This document shows positions 32,417 through 42,008 of a stretch of DNA of 45,219 nt, piece by piece. The position numbers were made by a program, and so were the translations under genes. The notes beneath the pieces are model-generated. The model was not told the origin of the DNA, searched no databases, and saw only the letters and a list, made by a program, of their open reading frames with translations. Location: assembly GCA_029250945.1 (NCBI GenBank), contig JAQXEG010000040.1, forward strand, positions 1 through 45,219. Reading direction: 5' to 3'. Source of the stretch: Yoonia sp. (GTDB lineage: Bacteria; Pseudomonadota; Alphaproteobacteria; Rhodobacterales; Rhodobacteraceae). Within the stretch, counting starts at the first letter, position 1. Each line of letters begins with the position of its first letter.

Positions 32417-34384
32417 TTAGGACTTAGGACGGTTATCGTCTTTGGCAAAGCCGATCCGCCCTAAAAGGTCGTCCAGCGCGTCACGCTCGTCTTTCTTCAT
32501 CAACGCGCCGTTTTCAGCGCGATCATATTCCGTTGCGTCATCATCATCACGCCGGATCGTCGTATCGACCGAGGCCGCCGCGCGCGACAGCCGCCACGTC
32601 ACCCCTTCGTCTGCCAATCCGGCAATATCGTCCATACCATCGCTAAGCTCGCGCTGATGACCACGGCGTGACATCAGTTTGGCCAGCTCTTCGGTCAAAA
32701 GCTGGGATGCCACGTCCACTTGCCCCGCACGGCGGACCGCCGGGGTCAGATGCAGATGAGGATTGCGCATCAGCTTTTCAAGGGGCGCATCGCCAATATC
32801 ATCCACAATCGCAGCGCGTAGGTCATCGGCCATCGCATGCCGCAGGATCGCGGCGCGAATGGCCCCATGATCGGGATCAGCACAGTCCATCCGTTCCACA
32901 TCCGGTTCAAATTGCGCGATCACAGCGGGCGTGTGCAGCAGCGTCGCCAAGATCACCGCTTCGCGCAGGTGATCTTCGTCCGCGATGCCGGACCCAAGGG
33001 CGGATTGTTTGCTGGCAGGCATCGGCGCGATATCGCGCTGCCACGGCTCTTGATTGCGCGACCATGCGGCACGCGGGCCACGTTTCTGAGCCACAGGTTT
33101 ACGCGCACTGAACAAATCCCAGCGCATCTGTTTGATCGCCTCGCCATAGTGGCTGCGGATCGAGGGATCGGCGATCAGTTTCAGCTTTTCGCGCAGTGTC
33201 TTATCCAGCGCGGCCTTGCGTTCGGGGCTGTCGAACACTTTGCCTTCGGTCTCGCGTTGCCACAGCAATTGGACCATTGGAATGGCGGCATCAAGCAAAT
33301 CTTGCATCGCGCCCTTGCCCTTGGATTTGATCACGTCGTCAGGGTCCATCCCTTCGGGCATCAGGGCAAAGCGGAGCGACTGCCCCGCCTCAAGCAGCGG
33401 CAGCGCGATATCAATGACCCGCATCGCGGCGCGGATGCCCGCTGTATCACCGTCGAGCGCGATAATCGGTTCAGGTGCGATGCGCCACAACAGGCGCAAC
33501 TGGTCCTCTGTCACGGCGGTGCCAAGCGGGGCGACGGTTGCGCCGAACCCTGCCTCTGACAGGGCGATGACGTCCATATACCCTTCGGCCACGATCAATG
33601 GCGTGCCCTTGCCAGCGGCCTCGCGGGCGGGGCCGTGATTATACAGGCTGCACCCTTTATCAAACAGCGGCGTTTCGGGAGAGTTCAGATATTTGGCCCG
33701 CGCATTGGGGTCCATGGCCCGCCCACCAAGACCAATCGGCCGCCCGCGACCATCCCGAATAGGGAAAATAATGCGCCCGCGAAAGCGGTCATAGGGGCTG
33801 CCTCCGCGGTCGCTTTCTGCCGCTAACCCAGCCTCGATGACCAGCTTGGGATCAACACCCTTACCTTTCAGATGCGCCATCACGCCGCCATTGGCGGGAG
33901 CAAAGCCGATGTCCCACCGATCCAATCCCGCCGCATCAAACCCGCGCCGCGCCAGATAGTCGCGTGCATCCGCCGCAGCACCGGTTTGCAACTGAAGCCG
34001 GTGCCATTGGACGGCCTGTTCCATCACATCCGTCAGTTGGGTGCGCTTATCTGCCTTTTCCTGCGCGCGCGGATCGGACGCGGGCACAGGCATCCCAGCC
34101 TCGGCCGCCAGAATTTTGACCGCTTCCATGAAATCCACATTCTCAGTTTCGCGCACGAATGTGATCGCGTCCCCTTTTGCGTGACAGCCAAAGCAATAGT
34201 AGAACCCTTTGCGGTCATCGACGTGGAAGCTGGCGGATTTTTCCTGATGGAACGGGCACGGCGCCCAAAGGTCACCCTTGCCCTGATTGGATTTGCGGGT
34301 GTCCCACATGACCTTCCGCCCCACGACTTGCCCAATGGACAAACGGTTGCGTAGCTCATCAAGGAATCCGGGTGGTAGGCTCAT
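32417..34384 (-). CDS. dnaG: DNA primase
   Basis: The 655-residue protein starts at 34384 (MSLPPGFLDELRNRLSIGQV). It has the N-terminal CHC2 zinc finger (APCPFHQEKSASFHVDD, then YYCFGCHAKGD), the RNA-polymerase domain (YDRFRGRIIFPIRDGRGRPI), and the TOPRIM signature VAEGYMDVIAL with DGDTAG. The C-terminal helicase-binding domain runs to NRPKS. Primase lays down RNA primers for DNA replication with DnaB. dnaG before rpoD is the core of the macromolecular-synthesis operon; rpsU is not adjacent here. Confidence 0.97.
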   Translation of the reverse strand: MSLPPGFLDELRNRLSIGQVVGRKVMWDTRKSNQGKGDLWAPCPFHQEKSASFHVDDRKGFYYCFGCHAKGDAITFVRETENVDFMEAVKILAAEAGMPVPASDPRAQEKADKRTQLTDVMEQAVQWHRLQLQTGAAADARDYLARRGFDAAGLDRWDIGFAPANGGVMAHLKGKGVDPKLVIEAGLAAESDRGGSPYDRFRGRIIFPIRDGRGRPIGLGGRAMDPNARAKYLNSPETPLFDKGCSLYNHGPAREAAGKGTPLIVAEGYMDVIALSEAGFGATVAPLGTAVTEDQLRLLWRIAPEPIIALDGDTAGIRAAMRVIDIALPLLEAGQSLRFALMPEGMDPDDVIKSKGKGAMQDLLDAAIPMVQLLWQRETEGKVFDSPERKAALDKTLREKLKLIADPSIRSHYGEAIKQMRWDLFSARKPVAQKRGPRAAWSRNQEPWQRDIAPMPASKQSALGSGIADEDHLREAVILATLLHTPAVIAQFEPDVERMDCADPDHGAIRAAILRHAMADDLRAAIVDDIGDAPLEKLMRNPHLHLTPAVRRAGQVDVASQLLTEELAKLMSRRGHQRELSDGMDDIAGLADEGVTWRLSRAAASVDTTIRRDDDDATEYDRAENGALMKKDERDALDDLLGRIGFAKDDNRPKS

Positions 34385-34445
34385 GTGAGCATTATCCAAC
34401 GCCCCCGCGACAGAGTCGAGCCGCATAAGGCGAAATCAGGTGCGG

Positions 34446-34955
34446 CTATCCGCGGGCAGCGATACCCGTCGCGGCGCGGGTCAGGTCGTGCAACAGGGTC
34501 TGCGCCATGGATCGCATCACCATCACCTCATAGACATCAGCGGACACGCGGGTGATGTGGGCGGGCATATGCCCAACTTGGGTGCGCCAAACCGTATCAT
34601 CGGTCGCGCGTAAATCGACAGGCGCCAAACGGGCCAGCACATCAATCGCCGCCCCCTTGATCGCGATGCACGCCCACGCGTCACTTTGATCAGTCACGGC
34701 GGCGGGCATATCGGGCACGGTGCTGCCGAACACCATGATCTGATCCAGCCCGAACCATGTGGATAGCAACGTGCAGCGCCCGACGTCCGGCCAGATCACC
34801 CCGATCTTGGACAATGCGGTGACACAATCCGCCTGACGCCCCGCAAAGGGTGCGACCGACCACATCGGGCCGATCCCAACCTCAACCAATGAAACAGGCC
34901 CAATATCGCAGGGCAACGCGCCGTCAAACGGGAGTTTTGAAGTCAGCTTAACCAC
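34446..34955 (-). CDS. soxG: Sarcosine oxidase gamma subunit
   Basis: The 169-residue protein is taken to start at a GTG (34955), just inside the end of soxA (8-base overlap). This gives VVKLTSKLPFDGALPCDIGP, like the start of other SoxG proteins. The rest, with FGLDQIMVFG and a C-terminal ADVYEVMVMRSMAQTLLHDL, fits the SoxG/GcvT-like fold. It belongs to the heterotetrameric sarcosine oxidase, together with the alpha, beta and delta subunits. The subunit itself has no known catalytic centre and helps build the complex. An upstream start in the same frame would overlap soxA more deeply and is less likely. Confidence 0.92.
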   Translation of the reverse strand: MVKLTSKLPFDGALPCDIGPVSLVEVGIGPMWSVAPFAGRQADCVTALSKIGVIWPDVGRCTLLSTWFGLDQIMVFGSTVPDMPAAVTDQSDAWACIAIKGAAIDVLARLAPVDLRATDDTVWRTQVGHMPAHITRVSADVYEVMVMRSMAQTLLHDLTRAATGIAARG

Positions 34956-37800
34956 GCACACGGTCCCCCTCTGGGTCAAAGAAAACAGGATCGCAAACCA
35001 CAACCTGTGCATCCAGATCGCGCAGATGATCGACCATGCGGATCACCTCGCCATGGCGGGCACGGCCACGGTCCAAGAACCCGAGTGCAATGGTCGACCC
35101 AAGCGTCGGCGAAAACCCGACAGAGGTAATATACCCCTGCCCGTTTTCACGGATCGGTGCGGCGCCGCTTTCAAACAAATGCGCGCCCGCGCTTAGTTGT
35201 TTGACGGCTCCAACAGGGCGCAATCCAACAAGCTGAGCGCGGTTTTCATCCATCAACCCCGAGCGCGCAGCCATGGTTTGGCCAACGCAATCCTTTTTGC
35301 GGCTGATCATCCGGTCCATGCCGATATCAAATGCGGTGACACGCCCGTGAATTTCCGCGTGGGTGATGAAACCTTTTTCAATGCGCAGCACATTTAGCGC
35401 CTCCATCCCGTAGGCACCGCCGCCCAGCGCAGCTGCCGCATCGTTCAACGCATCCCATAGCGACGCACCAAACCGCGACGGCACAGCCAGTTCAAACGCC
35501 ATTTCGCCCGAGAATGAGATGCGGAACAATCGCCCTGCTATGCCGCCGACCGTGACATCGCGCCAGCCCATGAACGGCACATCATCAACGGGTGCATCCA
35601 GCAGCCCGTTCAACAGCGCGCGCGATTGCGGGCCTGCGATAGCGAACTGCGCCCATTGTTCGGTCACACTGATCACACGGGCATTCAGATCGGACCGCAG
35701 CACCTGCAGCACAAATTCGAGGTGCCGCATCACCAGCCCAGCCGCTGCTGTCGTGGTCGTCATCACAAAGTGATCATCCCCCAGCCGCGCCGTTGTTCCG
35801 TCATCCAGCACATGCCCGTCTTCGCGCAGCATGAGGCCATAGCGGACCCGCCCGACCTTTAGAGAGGAAAACGTATTGGTGTAGACAAAATCAAGCAACG
35901 CCGCTGCATCCTGCCCCTGAATGTCGATCTTGCCAAGGGTCGACACATCGCAAACGCCCACGGCATTGCGGACCATATATACCTCGCGGTCGCAGGACTG
36001 CCGCCATGTCCGCTCACCTGTCTTGGGGAAATAGCTGGGGCGATACCACAGCCCCGCCTCGATCATCGGCGCAGCAGCCGCGACACTCGCGTCATGGCTG
36101 GTGGTGAACCGTTCGGGCGCAAAGCCCTTGCCGCCCCCGCCTGCCCCCATCGCCGCAATTGGCACGGGCACATAGGGCGGGCGGAATGTCGTGGTCCCCG
36201 TTTCGGGAATACCCCGCCCTGTCACATCCGCCAGCACAGCCAAGGCCACCACATTCGATGACTTACCCTGATCGGGGGCCATGCCTTGGGTGGTGTAGCG
36301 CTTCATATGCTCAACGGATTTGAACCCCTCTTGCGCGGCCAGATTGATGTCTTTCACATGCACATCATTCTGGAAATCAATCCATTTGCGGCCCTTGCCC
36401 GCCACCGACCAAACAGGTGTGATTTGATAGGGTGTCGCATCAGCATCCGGCAGGTCAATTTGCGCGGGCTTGAGTTTCAGGTCCCTCACAACCCCTTCTG
36501 CAATCTGTGCGGCGTCAGCCAAGCATCCCATCGTGTCGAACACGCCGTGACAGGCCCCTGCTGTAACCATGCCCGGAATGGCCCCTGCGGTTGGCACAAA
36601 CGACGCGATCTTGTCATCCCAGACAGGACGTCCGTTCATGTGACAGGTCAGATGCACGCTCGGATTCCAGCCCCCTGTCACCGCAAGGCAATCAACCGCG
36701 ATCTCCTCTTCAACACCACCCCGCAGCACAGTGATAGCGGACAGGGCATGGCGCCCTTTGGTCGCCACCACAGCCGCACCCTTAGCCGCGTCAATCTGGG
36801 CCACAACGTCGATACCTTGTACCGTCAAATCCCGCGCCGTGCGCGCCACATCAGCGGTGTTTCCGTAAACCGCGACACGCGCACCCGGGGCCACGCCCCA
36901 GCGATTGACATAGGCCCGCACAGCCCCCGCCATCATGATGCCAGGCCGGTCGTTATTGGGAAACGCGATCCCGCGTTCCAAGGCACCAGCACACAGGATC
37001 GACCGCTTGGCCACAATCCGCCAAAACGCTGATGTCATCCCATCGCGTTCAACCCGCTCATGCGCGCCAAACGTGCCCTGATCATAGGCCCCTGTGACGG
37101 TGGTGCGGGTCATGATGCGCACATTCGGCATGTCGCGTAGATCGGCCGCGACCTCGGCCACCCAATCCATTGCGGGCAGGCCGTCGATATCCTCGAGTTC
37201 CGCCAACAGACGGCCACCCAAGGCAGTGTCTTCCTCCGCCAATATCACATCCACGCCCGACTTGGCCGCCACCAGCGCGGCCATAAGGCCCGCAGGCCCG
37301 CCGCCAATCACAAGGACATCACAAAACGCATAGGGTTTCTCATGTACGTCCGTGTCCGGCTGACCCGATAAGCCGCCAAGCCCCGCTGCACGGCGAATAA
37401 TCGGCTCGTAAATCTTTTCCCAAAACGGCTTGGGCCACATGAATGTCTTGTAATAAAATCCGGCCCCTAGGAATGGCGAGGCCAGATCATTGACTGCCAT
37501 CACATCGGATTTCAGGCTGGGCCAAGCGTTTTGCGAAAATGCGGCCAGACCTTCATAGACCAATTGCACCGTGGCGCGCACGTTGGGTTCGGCATCAGCG
37601 CCACTGCCAATGGTCACCAGCGCGTTCGGTTCCTCTGATCCGGCGCCCATGATGCCGCGAGGGCGGTGATATTTGAAAGAGCGGGCGACCAGCCTCACCC
37701 CGTTGGCAATCAACGCGGCGGCAAGGGTTTCACCCACCACGCCCTGATAGGTCACGCCATCAAATGTGAACGGGACGGTATCGACATCACGCAACCTCAC
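34948..37800 (-). CDS. soxA: Sarcosine oxidase alpha subunit
   Basis: The 950-residue protein starts at a GTG (37800) that overlaps the soxD stop (GTGA). It begins VRLRDVDTVPFTFDGVTYQG, then LIANGVRLVARSFKYHRPRG, a 2Fe-2S-like N-terminal fold of the family. The NAD-binding Rossmann element is CDVLVIGGGPAGLMAALVAA near residue 160. From about residue 560 to the end is a GcvT-like aminomethyl domain that binds tetrahydrofolate (FSGEMAFELAVPSRFGASLW, AYGMEALNVLRIEKGFITHA). It passes the methyl carbon of sarcosine to tetrahydrofolate as 5,10-methylene-THF. It is the largest subunit and of typical length. Confidence 0.97.
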   Translation of the reverse strand: MRLRDVDTVPFTFDGVTYQGVVGETLAAALIANGVRLVARSFKYHRPRGIMGAGSEEPNALVTIGSGADAEPNVRATVQLVYEGLAAFSQNAWPSLKSDVMAVNDLASPFLGAGFYYKTFMWPKPFWEKIYEPIIRRAAGLGGLSGQPDTDVHEKPYAFCDVLVIGGGPAGLMAALVAAKSGVDVILAEEDTALGGRLLAELEDIDGLPAMDWVAEVAADLRDMPNVRIMTRTTVTGAYDQGTFGAHERVERDGMTSAFWRIVAKRSILCAGALERGIAFPNNDRPGIMMAGAVRAYVNRWGVAPGARVAVYGNTADVARTARDLTVQGIDVVAQIDAAKGAAVVATKGRHALSAITVLRGGVEEEIAVDCLAVTGGWNPSVHLTCHMNGRPVWDDKIASFVPTAGAIPGMVTAGACHGVFDTMGCLADAAQIAEGVVRDLKLKPAQIDLPDADATPYQITPVWSVAGKGRKWIDFQNDVHVKDINLAAQEGFKSVEHMKRYTTQGMAPDQGKSSNVVALAVLADVTGRGIPETGTTTFRPPYVPVPIAAMGAGGGGKGFAPERFTTSHDASVAAAAPMIEAGLWYRPSYFPKTGERTWRQSCDREVYMVRNAVGVCDVSTLGKIDIQGQDAAALLDFVYTNTFSSLKVGRVRYGLMLREDGHVLDDGTTARLGDDHFVMTTTTAAAGLVMRHLEFVLQVLRSDLNARVISVTEQWAQFAIAGPQSRALLNGLLDAPVDDVPFMGWRDVTVGGIAGRLFRISFSGEMAFELAVPSRFGASLWDALNDAAAALGGGAYGMEALNVLRIEKGFITHAEIHGRVTAFDIGMDRMISRKKDCVGQTMAARSGLMDENRAQLVGLRPVGAVKQLSAGAHLFESGAAPIRENGQGYITSVGFSPTLGSTIALGFLDRGRARHGEVIRMVDHLRDLDAQVVVCDPVFFDPEGDRVRG

Positions 37801-38060
37801 CGCGCCACCTCGCGGGCCATTTCGACCTTTGCAATCGCGTGGGTCACCGTATTGCGCGTCACCACAAGCCACGCACCACACCCCCCCTCATGATGCCACA
37901 AATCGCGGGTTTGTCCGGCGGGATTATCGCGTAGATGCACATAGTCATCCCACGCGTCCAACCCCGCATCGGGCGCGGGTCGCTGCAATGCCACAGCATC
38001 GCCAACATAGTAAAATTCGCGCCGGTCACGCTCTCCGCAGGTTGGACAGTTAATGCGCAT
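37797..38060 (-). CDS. soxD: Sarcosine oxidase delta subunit
   Basis: The 87-residue protein starts at 38060 (MRINCPTCGERDRREFYYVG). Zinc ligands are visible as Cys5 and Cys8 with a His-x3-Cys site (His57, Cys61 in WHHEGGCGAWL). It is the zinc-binding structural subunit of heterotetrameric sarcosine oxidase. It is 34 bases downstream of soxB and overlaps soxA by 4 bases. The longer upstream frame is not SoxD-like. Confidence 0.96.
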   Translation of the reverse strand: MRINCPTCGERDRREFYYVGDAVALQRPAPDAGLDAWDDYVHLRDNPAGQTRDLWHHEGGCGAWLVVTRNTVTHAIAKVEMAREVAR

Positions 38061-38094
38061 CAGCCCGCCTCGCTTTTTTTCCAAATACTCATCT

Positions 38095-39348
38095 TTAATG
38101 CAGATTATGCTGGGCGCCGGTGCCCTCTTCATCCATCAGCCCCACGCCGTCGCGGAACCGGTCAAGCCGGAAGCCAGCGGCGGGCGCATGGTGCTGCCCC
38201 GTCGCCAGCAAATGCGCGAATGAATAGCCAGAGCCGGGTACGGCCTTGAACCCGCCATAACACCAGCCGCAATCCAGATAGAGCCCGTCGATATGGGTCT
38301 TGTCGATAATCGGGCTGCCGTCGGGGGTCATATCCATGATGCCGCCCCATGATCGCAGCACACGCGCCTTGCCGATTACGGGCATCAGGGTCATCGCGGC
38401 CTCCATCACGTGTTCTTTCATCGGCAGGTTCCCACGCGCCGCATACGAGGCGTAAAAATCCAGATCACCCCCGAACACGAGGCCGCCCTTATCCGACTGA
38501 CTAATATAGAAATGGCCCATGCCAAAGCTGACAACATGATCGATCACGGGTTTCAGCCCTTCGGTTACAAAGGCTTGCAACACATGGCTTTCGATGGGCA
38601 GACGCATGCCCGCCATCGCCGCCACCTGCCCCGACCGACCAGCGGTCACAATCGCGACCTTCTTGGCGCGGATGGCGCCGCGCGTGGTTTGCACGCCTTT
38701 GACGGTGCCGCCTTCGATATCAATACCGGTCACTTCGCAATTCTGGATCAGGTCAACGCCGCGCTGATCGGCCCCGCGGGCATAGCCCCACGCGACAGCA
38801 TCATGGCGAGCGGTGCCGCCGCGCCGGTGCATCAAACCGCCATAGACAGGAAACCGACCATTGTCGAAATCAAGATAGGGCAGATGCTTGCGCACGCCTT
38901 CCACGTCCAAAAGCTCTGCGTCATCGCCCTGATTGACCATCGCGTTGCCGCGGCGGGCAAAAGCATCGCGCTGCCCGTCTGAATGGAACAAATTGATGAT
39001 CCCGCGCTGGGACATCATGGTGTTGTAATTCAGCTCTTGCTCCATCCCCTCCCAAAGCTTGAGGGAATGGGAATAGAATTCGGAATTGCCTGGTAGGAAA
39101 TAATTGGCCCGCACGATGGTCGTGTTTCGGCCAATGTTACCACCGCCAAGATACCCTTTTTCCAACACCGCGATGTTGGTCAGCCCATGTTCCTTGGCCA
39201 GATAAAAGGCGGTCGATAACCCATGCCCACCACCGCCTATAATGACGATATCATATTCATCCTTGGGTGCGGGGTCGCGCCATTGCGCGGACCAGCCTTT
39301 TTGACCAAACAGCCCCTCTTTGAGCACCCGAAATCCTGAGAATCCCAT
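38095..39348 (-). CDS. soxB: Sarcosine oxidase beta subunit
   Basis: The 417-residue flavoprotein starts at 39348 (MGFSGFRVLKEGLFGQKGWS) and has the FAD-binding element IVIIGGGGHGLSTAFYLA at residues 35-52, with further family stretches NTTIVRANYFLPGN, GMGHFYISQSDKGGLVFGGD and CGWCYGGFKAVPGSGYSFAH. It oxidises the N-methyl group of sarcosine at FAD and FMN. The gene is first in the soxB-soxD-soxA-soxG run. Nearby folate enzymes that often extend this operon are not seen. The upstream 195 bases hold no clear regulator site. Confidence 0.96.
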   Translation of the reverse strand: MGFSGFRVLKEGLFGQKGWSAQWRDPAPKDEYDIVIIGGGGHGLSTAFYLAKEHGLTNIAVLEKGYLGGGNIGRNTTIVRANYFLPGNSEFYSHSLKLWEGMEQELNYNTMMSQRGIINLFHSDGQRDAFARRGNAMVNQGDDAELLDVEGVRKHLPYLDFDNGRFPVYGGLMHRRGGTARHDAVAWGYARGADQRGVDLIQNCEVTGIDIEGGTVKGVQTTRGAIRAKKVAIVTAGRSGQVAAMAGMRLPIESHVLQAFVTEGLKPVIDHVVSFGMGHFYISQSDKGGLVFGGDLDFYASYAARGNLPMKEHVMEAAMTLMPVIGKARVLRSWGGIMDMTPDGSPIIDKTHIDGLYLDCGWCYGGFKAVPGSGYSFAHLLATGQHHAPAAGFRLDRFRDGVGLMDEEGTGAQHNLH

Positions 39349-39543
39349 TGGATCGTCCCCCCGTATCAAGGGATGTTAGATCCAGACAGAAAGGATGGAA
39401 AGCCGCAATTCACGGACAAAATTCGCCCGATTCCACCCTTGGCCGATGCGGCGAACAGCATCAAAAATCCACCTTTGCACATGCTGAATTCGTTAGAAAT
39501 TAGTAAATTTACAGGTCAATTGGCACATTTTTACCCCGCCTAA

Positions 39544-39837
39544 CCGCAGAAAAAGCACATCCGCGTCTGGTCAAAGGTCCGCGGCTCTTATCCTGTGCTG
39601 AAAACCAAGGATCTGACGAAATACACCAGCAGCATTCCACTTTTGACCAATGGCGAACGGGTGATCATGGTGGAAACATGGACCGATTATCAGCCTAAAT
39701 ATGGCGACGGGATCGACTATGTGCGCGGCACTGGTTTGGACCCGATTGAATTCAGCACACGGGCGTTTATCAGCCCGCGCTTTGCCACCACCGTATGTTG
39801 GAACAATACAGCGGACGTCACCAAGCAAAAATGCTAG
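39544..39837 (+). pseudogene. TadE/TadG-like pilus-assembly protein, C-terminal remnant
   Basis: The frame is open from just after a TAA at 39541-39543 to the stop at 39837, without an ATG near its start; the only candidate starts are internal (GTG at 39595). The sequence SSIPLLTNGERVIMVETWTD, YVRGTGLDPIEFSTRAFISP and RFATTVCWNN follows the pattern of the C-terminal ends of TadE-type pseudopilin-like membrane proteins in this family of bacteria. The N-terminal membrane segment and the rest are missing. It looks like a 5'-truncated fragment beside a sarcosine oxidase operon, with no other tad gene nearby. The family call is from pattern memory and moderate. Confidence 0.5.
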
Positions 39838-40322
39838 TCGGCGGTCCGTGTCGCGATCCGCAATGCGATTTGTTCGGCCATAAATTTGGCTGGACCCGCC
39901 GCAACCGTGCCACCGATGCCAACCCGACGCCCCATGCGCCACCACATGCCAGGTGACCATGCGCGTGGCGCCTTGTCGCGCATCACAAGGGTGAACCCGT
40001 TAGATGGCTTAAGCGCGAACGCCCCGCGCTCCACGCTGACAACATCGGCGATCACGGCCAAAACGCGCCCCGTGCTGTCGCGCAGTTCAGTGTCCGTCAG
40101 GGTAATCTCGATCTGCGTCGCACGGCGTAGGCGTTCCGCCAGAAGCAAAACCGCACCGCCGAAGACCACCAAAAACAACGCACCAAATAGCGCGGGCGGC
40201 CGCGCAAATGCGATGTAGATCAGCATCGCCCCGAGCCCATAAAGCACGCCACACGCGAACATCCGGCGCGCCGCAGACGCATAAACACGGGCAAAAACGC
40301 CATCGGTATCAGGATCAAACAT
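39834..40322 (-). CDS. Conserved membrane protein with two N-terminal helices
   Basis: The 162-residue protein (MFDPDTDGVFARVYASAARR) has two adjacent hydrophobic segments at about residues 20-40 (MFACGVLYGLGAMLIYIAF) and 42-62 (PPALFGALFLVVFGGAVLLL). The remainder is soluble, with IEITLTDTELRDSTGRVLAV and VSVERGAFALKPSNGFTLVM, a PH-like or YcxB-like fold pattern. I know similar unnamed proteins from Rhodobacteraceae but no function. Its stop overlaps the end of the TadE-like remnant by 4 bases. It has no coupled neighbour upstream. Confidence 0.75.
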   Translation of the reverse strand: MFDPDTDGVFARVYASAARRMFACGVLYGLGAMLIYIAFARPPALFGALFLVVFGGAVLLLAERLRRATQIEITLTDTELRDSTGRVLAVIADVVSVERGAFALKPSNGFTLVMRDKAPRAWSPGMWWRMGRRVGIGGTVAAGPAKFMAEQIALRIATRTAD

Positions 40323-40385
40323 GGGCAGGCCTCTGGTTCAAAGAATGACCCGATGCCTAGCGAGCCTGCCCTGCAATGGCCAGAC

Positions 40386-41330
40386 CTATCTGGGCGGCAC
40401 GACCTCATAGCCGGGCTCTTCGGGTTCATCATCGACCAGTTCGGCGGGGAAGCCCGGTGCCAGAATGCTCAGCCCCGTGGGTTCCTCAAGCCTGCGGATA
40501 ATCTCGTCCGATTGGGCGCGCGGGCCGTAGCGTTCGATCCCATCGTCAAAGATGGACACGATCAGCGGGCTGATTTCCAACGGCACGCCGTGATCATCAG
40601 CTATTTGCTGAAACAGGCCAATATCCTTTTTCACAAGGTCCATCGTAAAGGTCACATTGCGGGACCCGTTCAGGATGACCTGACTTTCGGTTTCATGAGC
40701 AAACGAATTGCCAGAGCTGATTTTGAATGCCTCATAGGTCGTCGCCAAATCCATGCCAGCGGCCTTCATTGTCACCAATGCCTCGCACACCGACAACAGA
40801 TTCGTGGTCGCCAGATAATTGGTCGCAACTTTGAGCGTGGAGGCCGACCCAACAGGCCCGGTGTGCAGCACCCGCCGCCCCAGCGTCGTCAAAAGCGGCA
40901 GCATCCGATCAAATGTGTCGCGTTCACAGCCCGCAAAAATGCTGATGTTGCCGGTATCAGCACGGTGGCATCCGCCTGATACCGGGCAATCAACCGCCGC
41001 GCCGCCCTTTGCAATCACTTGGGCCGCAAGGCGCTGCACCTCGCCCGCGTCGGTCGTGGACATCTCCATCCAGATTTTGCCGGGCACGATTTCGGGCAGC
41101 ATCGCAGACACGACCACATCGCAGGCCTCGGGGCTGGGCAAACAGGTGATCACCGCCTCGCAGGTGCGCATCAAATTGGCAGGGCTTTCCCCGTCCTTGG
41201 CACCCCGATCCACAAAATCGGACACAAATTCCGCATTTAAATCATGCACATACATGTCATGGCCGTTGCGCAGCAAACTCCCCGCGAGCTTGCCACCCAC
41301 ATTCCCAAGTCCGACAAATCCAATTTTCAT
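40386..41330 (-). CDS. Beta-hydroxyacid dehydrogenase (3-hydroxyisobutyrate dehydrogenase family)
   Basis: The 314-residue protein starts MKIGFVGLGNVGGKLAGSLL with the dinucleotide loop at residues 7-12. Substrate and catalytic motifs are CPVSGG (115-120) and the catalytic lysine Lys167 followed by Asn171 in STLKVATNYL. This set defines the family of 3-hydroxyisobutyrate, 2-hydroxy-3-oxopropionate and related dehydrogenases. No serine, valine or glyoxylate pathway gene is adjacent, so the substrate stays open. The C-terminal 20 residues are acidic and proline-rich, beyond the usual end of the fold. A TetR regulator gene lies upstream on the same strand. Confidence 0.92.
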   Translation of the reverse strand: MKIGFVGLGNVGGKLAGSLLRNGHDMYVHDLNAEFVSDFVDRGAKDGESPANLMRTCEAVITCLPSPEACDVVVSAMLPEIVPGKIWMEMSTTDAGEVQRLAAQVIAKGGAAVDCPVSGGCHRADTGNISIFAGCERDTFDRMLPLLTTLGRRVLHTGPVGSASTLKVATNYLATTNLLSVCEALVTMKAAGMDLATTYEAFKISSGNSFAHETESQVILNGSRNVTFTMDLVKKDIGLFQQIADDHGVPLEISPLIVSIFDDGIERYGPRAQSDEIIRRLEEPTGLSILAPGFPAELVDDEPEEPGYEVVPPR

Positions 41331-41407
41331 TATGACGCCCTTCCCGCGTTTGGTACGCGCAGGCTAGGCCACGGGCGCGACATGTCTTTGTTGAAAACGA
41401 CCAATTG

Positions 41408-41995
41408 TCAGGCGCTGACAGATTTGCGGACCATGTCCCAATAAATCTTCTCAATTTCACCCACGGACAGCCGCCCGTCATCGCGGTACCAATTGGACAC
41501 GCCGGTCAGCAGCGCAATCAACCCCATCGTTGTGATCCGGCTGTCAGCGATGATAAACTGCCCCTCAGCCTCGCCCGCGCGCAAAATATCGTCTAGCGCG
41601 TCCTCATAAATCCGGCGCATCGCCTCGATCTTGGTAAAGTTGTCAGGCGATAAATTGCGCAGCTCCATGTAGGATACAAACACCTGATCCGCACGCGGCA
41701 GATGGAACCGGATATGAAACCGCGTGAAGCGTTCCAGCCGCGCAAACGCCGTGCCTGCTGTTGCCTCTTGATCCCAAGCGGTCAACAATTCCGCCATATG
41801 GCTGTGCATCAGATCGTATAAAAGGCTTTGTTTATCAGGGGTATAATTATAAAGCGCGCCGACCTGCACGCCCACATCCGTCGCAATCTGACGCATGGAG
41901 ACGGCTGCAAATCCATACCGAGCAATCAGCCGCAAGGCAGCCGCGCGCACCTTGGGGCCTGTCGTGCCGGAGTGGGAACCTTGCTTGCGCGCCAT
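41408..41995 (-). CDS. TetR/AcrR family transcriptional regulator
   Basis: The 195-residue protein has an N-terminal helix-turn-helix at about residues 15-60 (AALRLIARYGFAAVSMRQIA, VQVGALYNYTPDKQSLLYDL) and an all-helical ligand domain. Such proteins dimerise on inverted repeats upstream of their own or neighbouring genes and release on binding a small molecule. An inverted repeat TGAAC-N4-GTTCA lies at 42009-42022, 14 bases before its start, and so supports autoregulation. The downstream dehydrogenase on the same strand, 77 bases away, is the first candidate target, but the link is inference. Confidence 0.92.
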   Translation of the reverse strand: MARKQGSHSGTTGPKVRAAALRLIARYGFAAVSMRQIATDVGVQVGALYNYTPDKQSLLYDLMHSHMAELLTAWDQEATAGTAFARLERFTRFHIRFHLPRADQVFVSYMELRNLSPDNFTKIEAMRRIYEDALDDILRAGEAEGQFIIADSRITTMGLIALLTGVSNWYRDDGRLSVGEIEKIYWDMVRKSVSA

Positions 41996-42008
41996 GGCAT
42001 TTTGTAAC

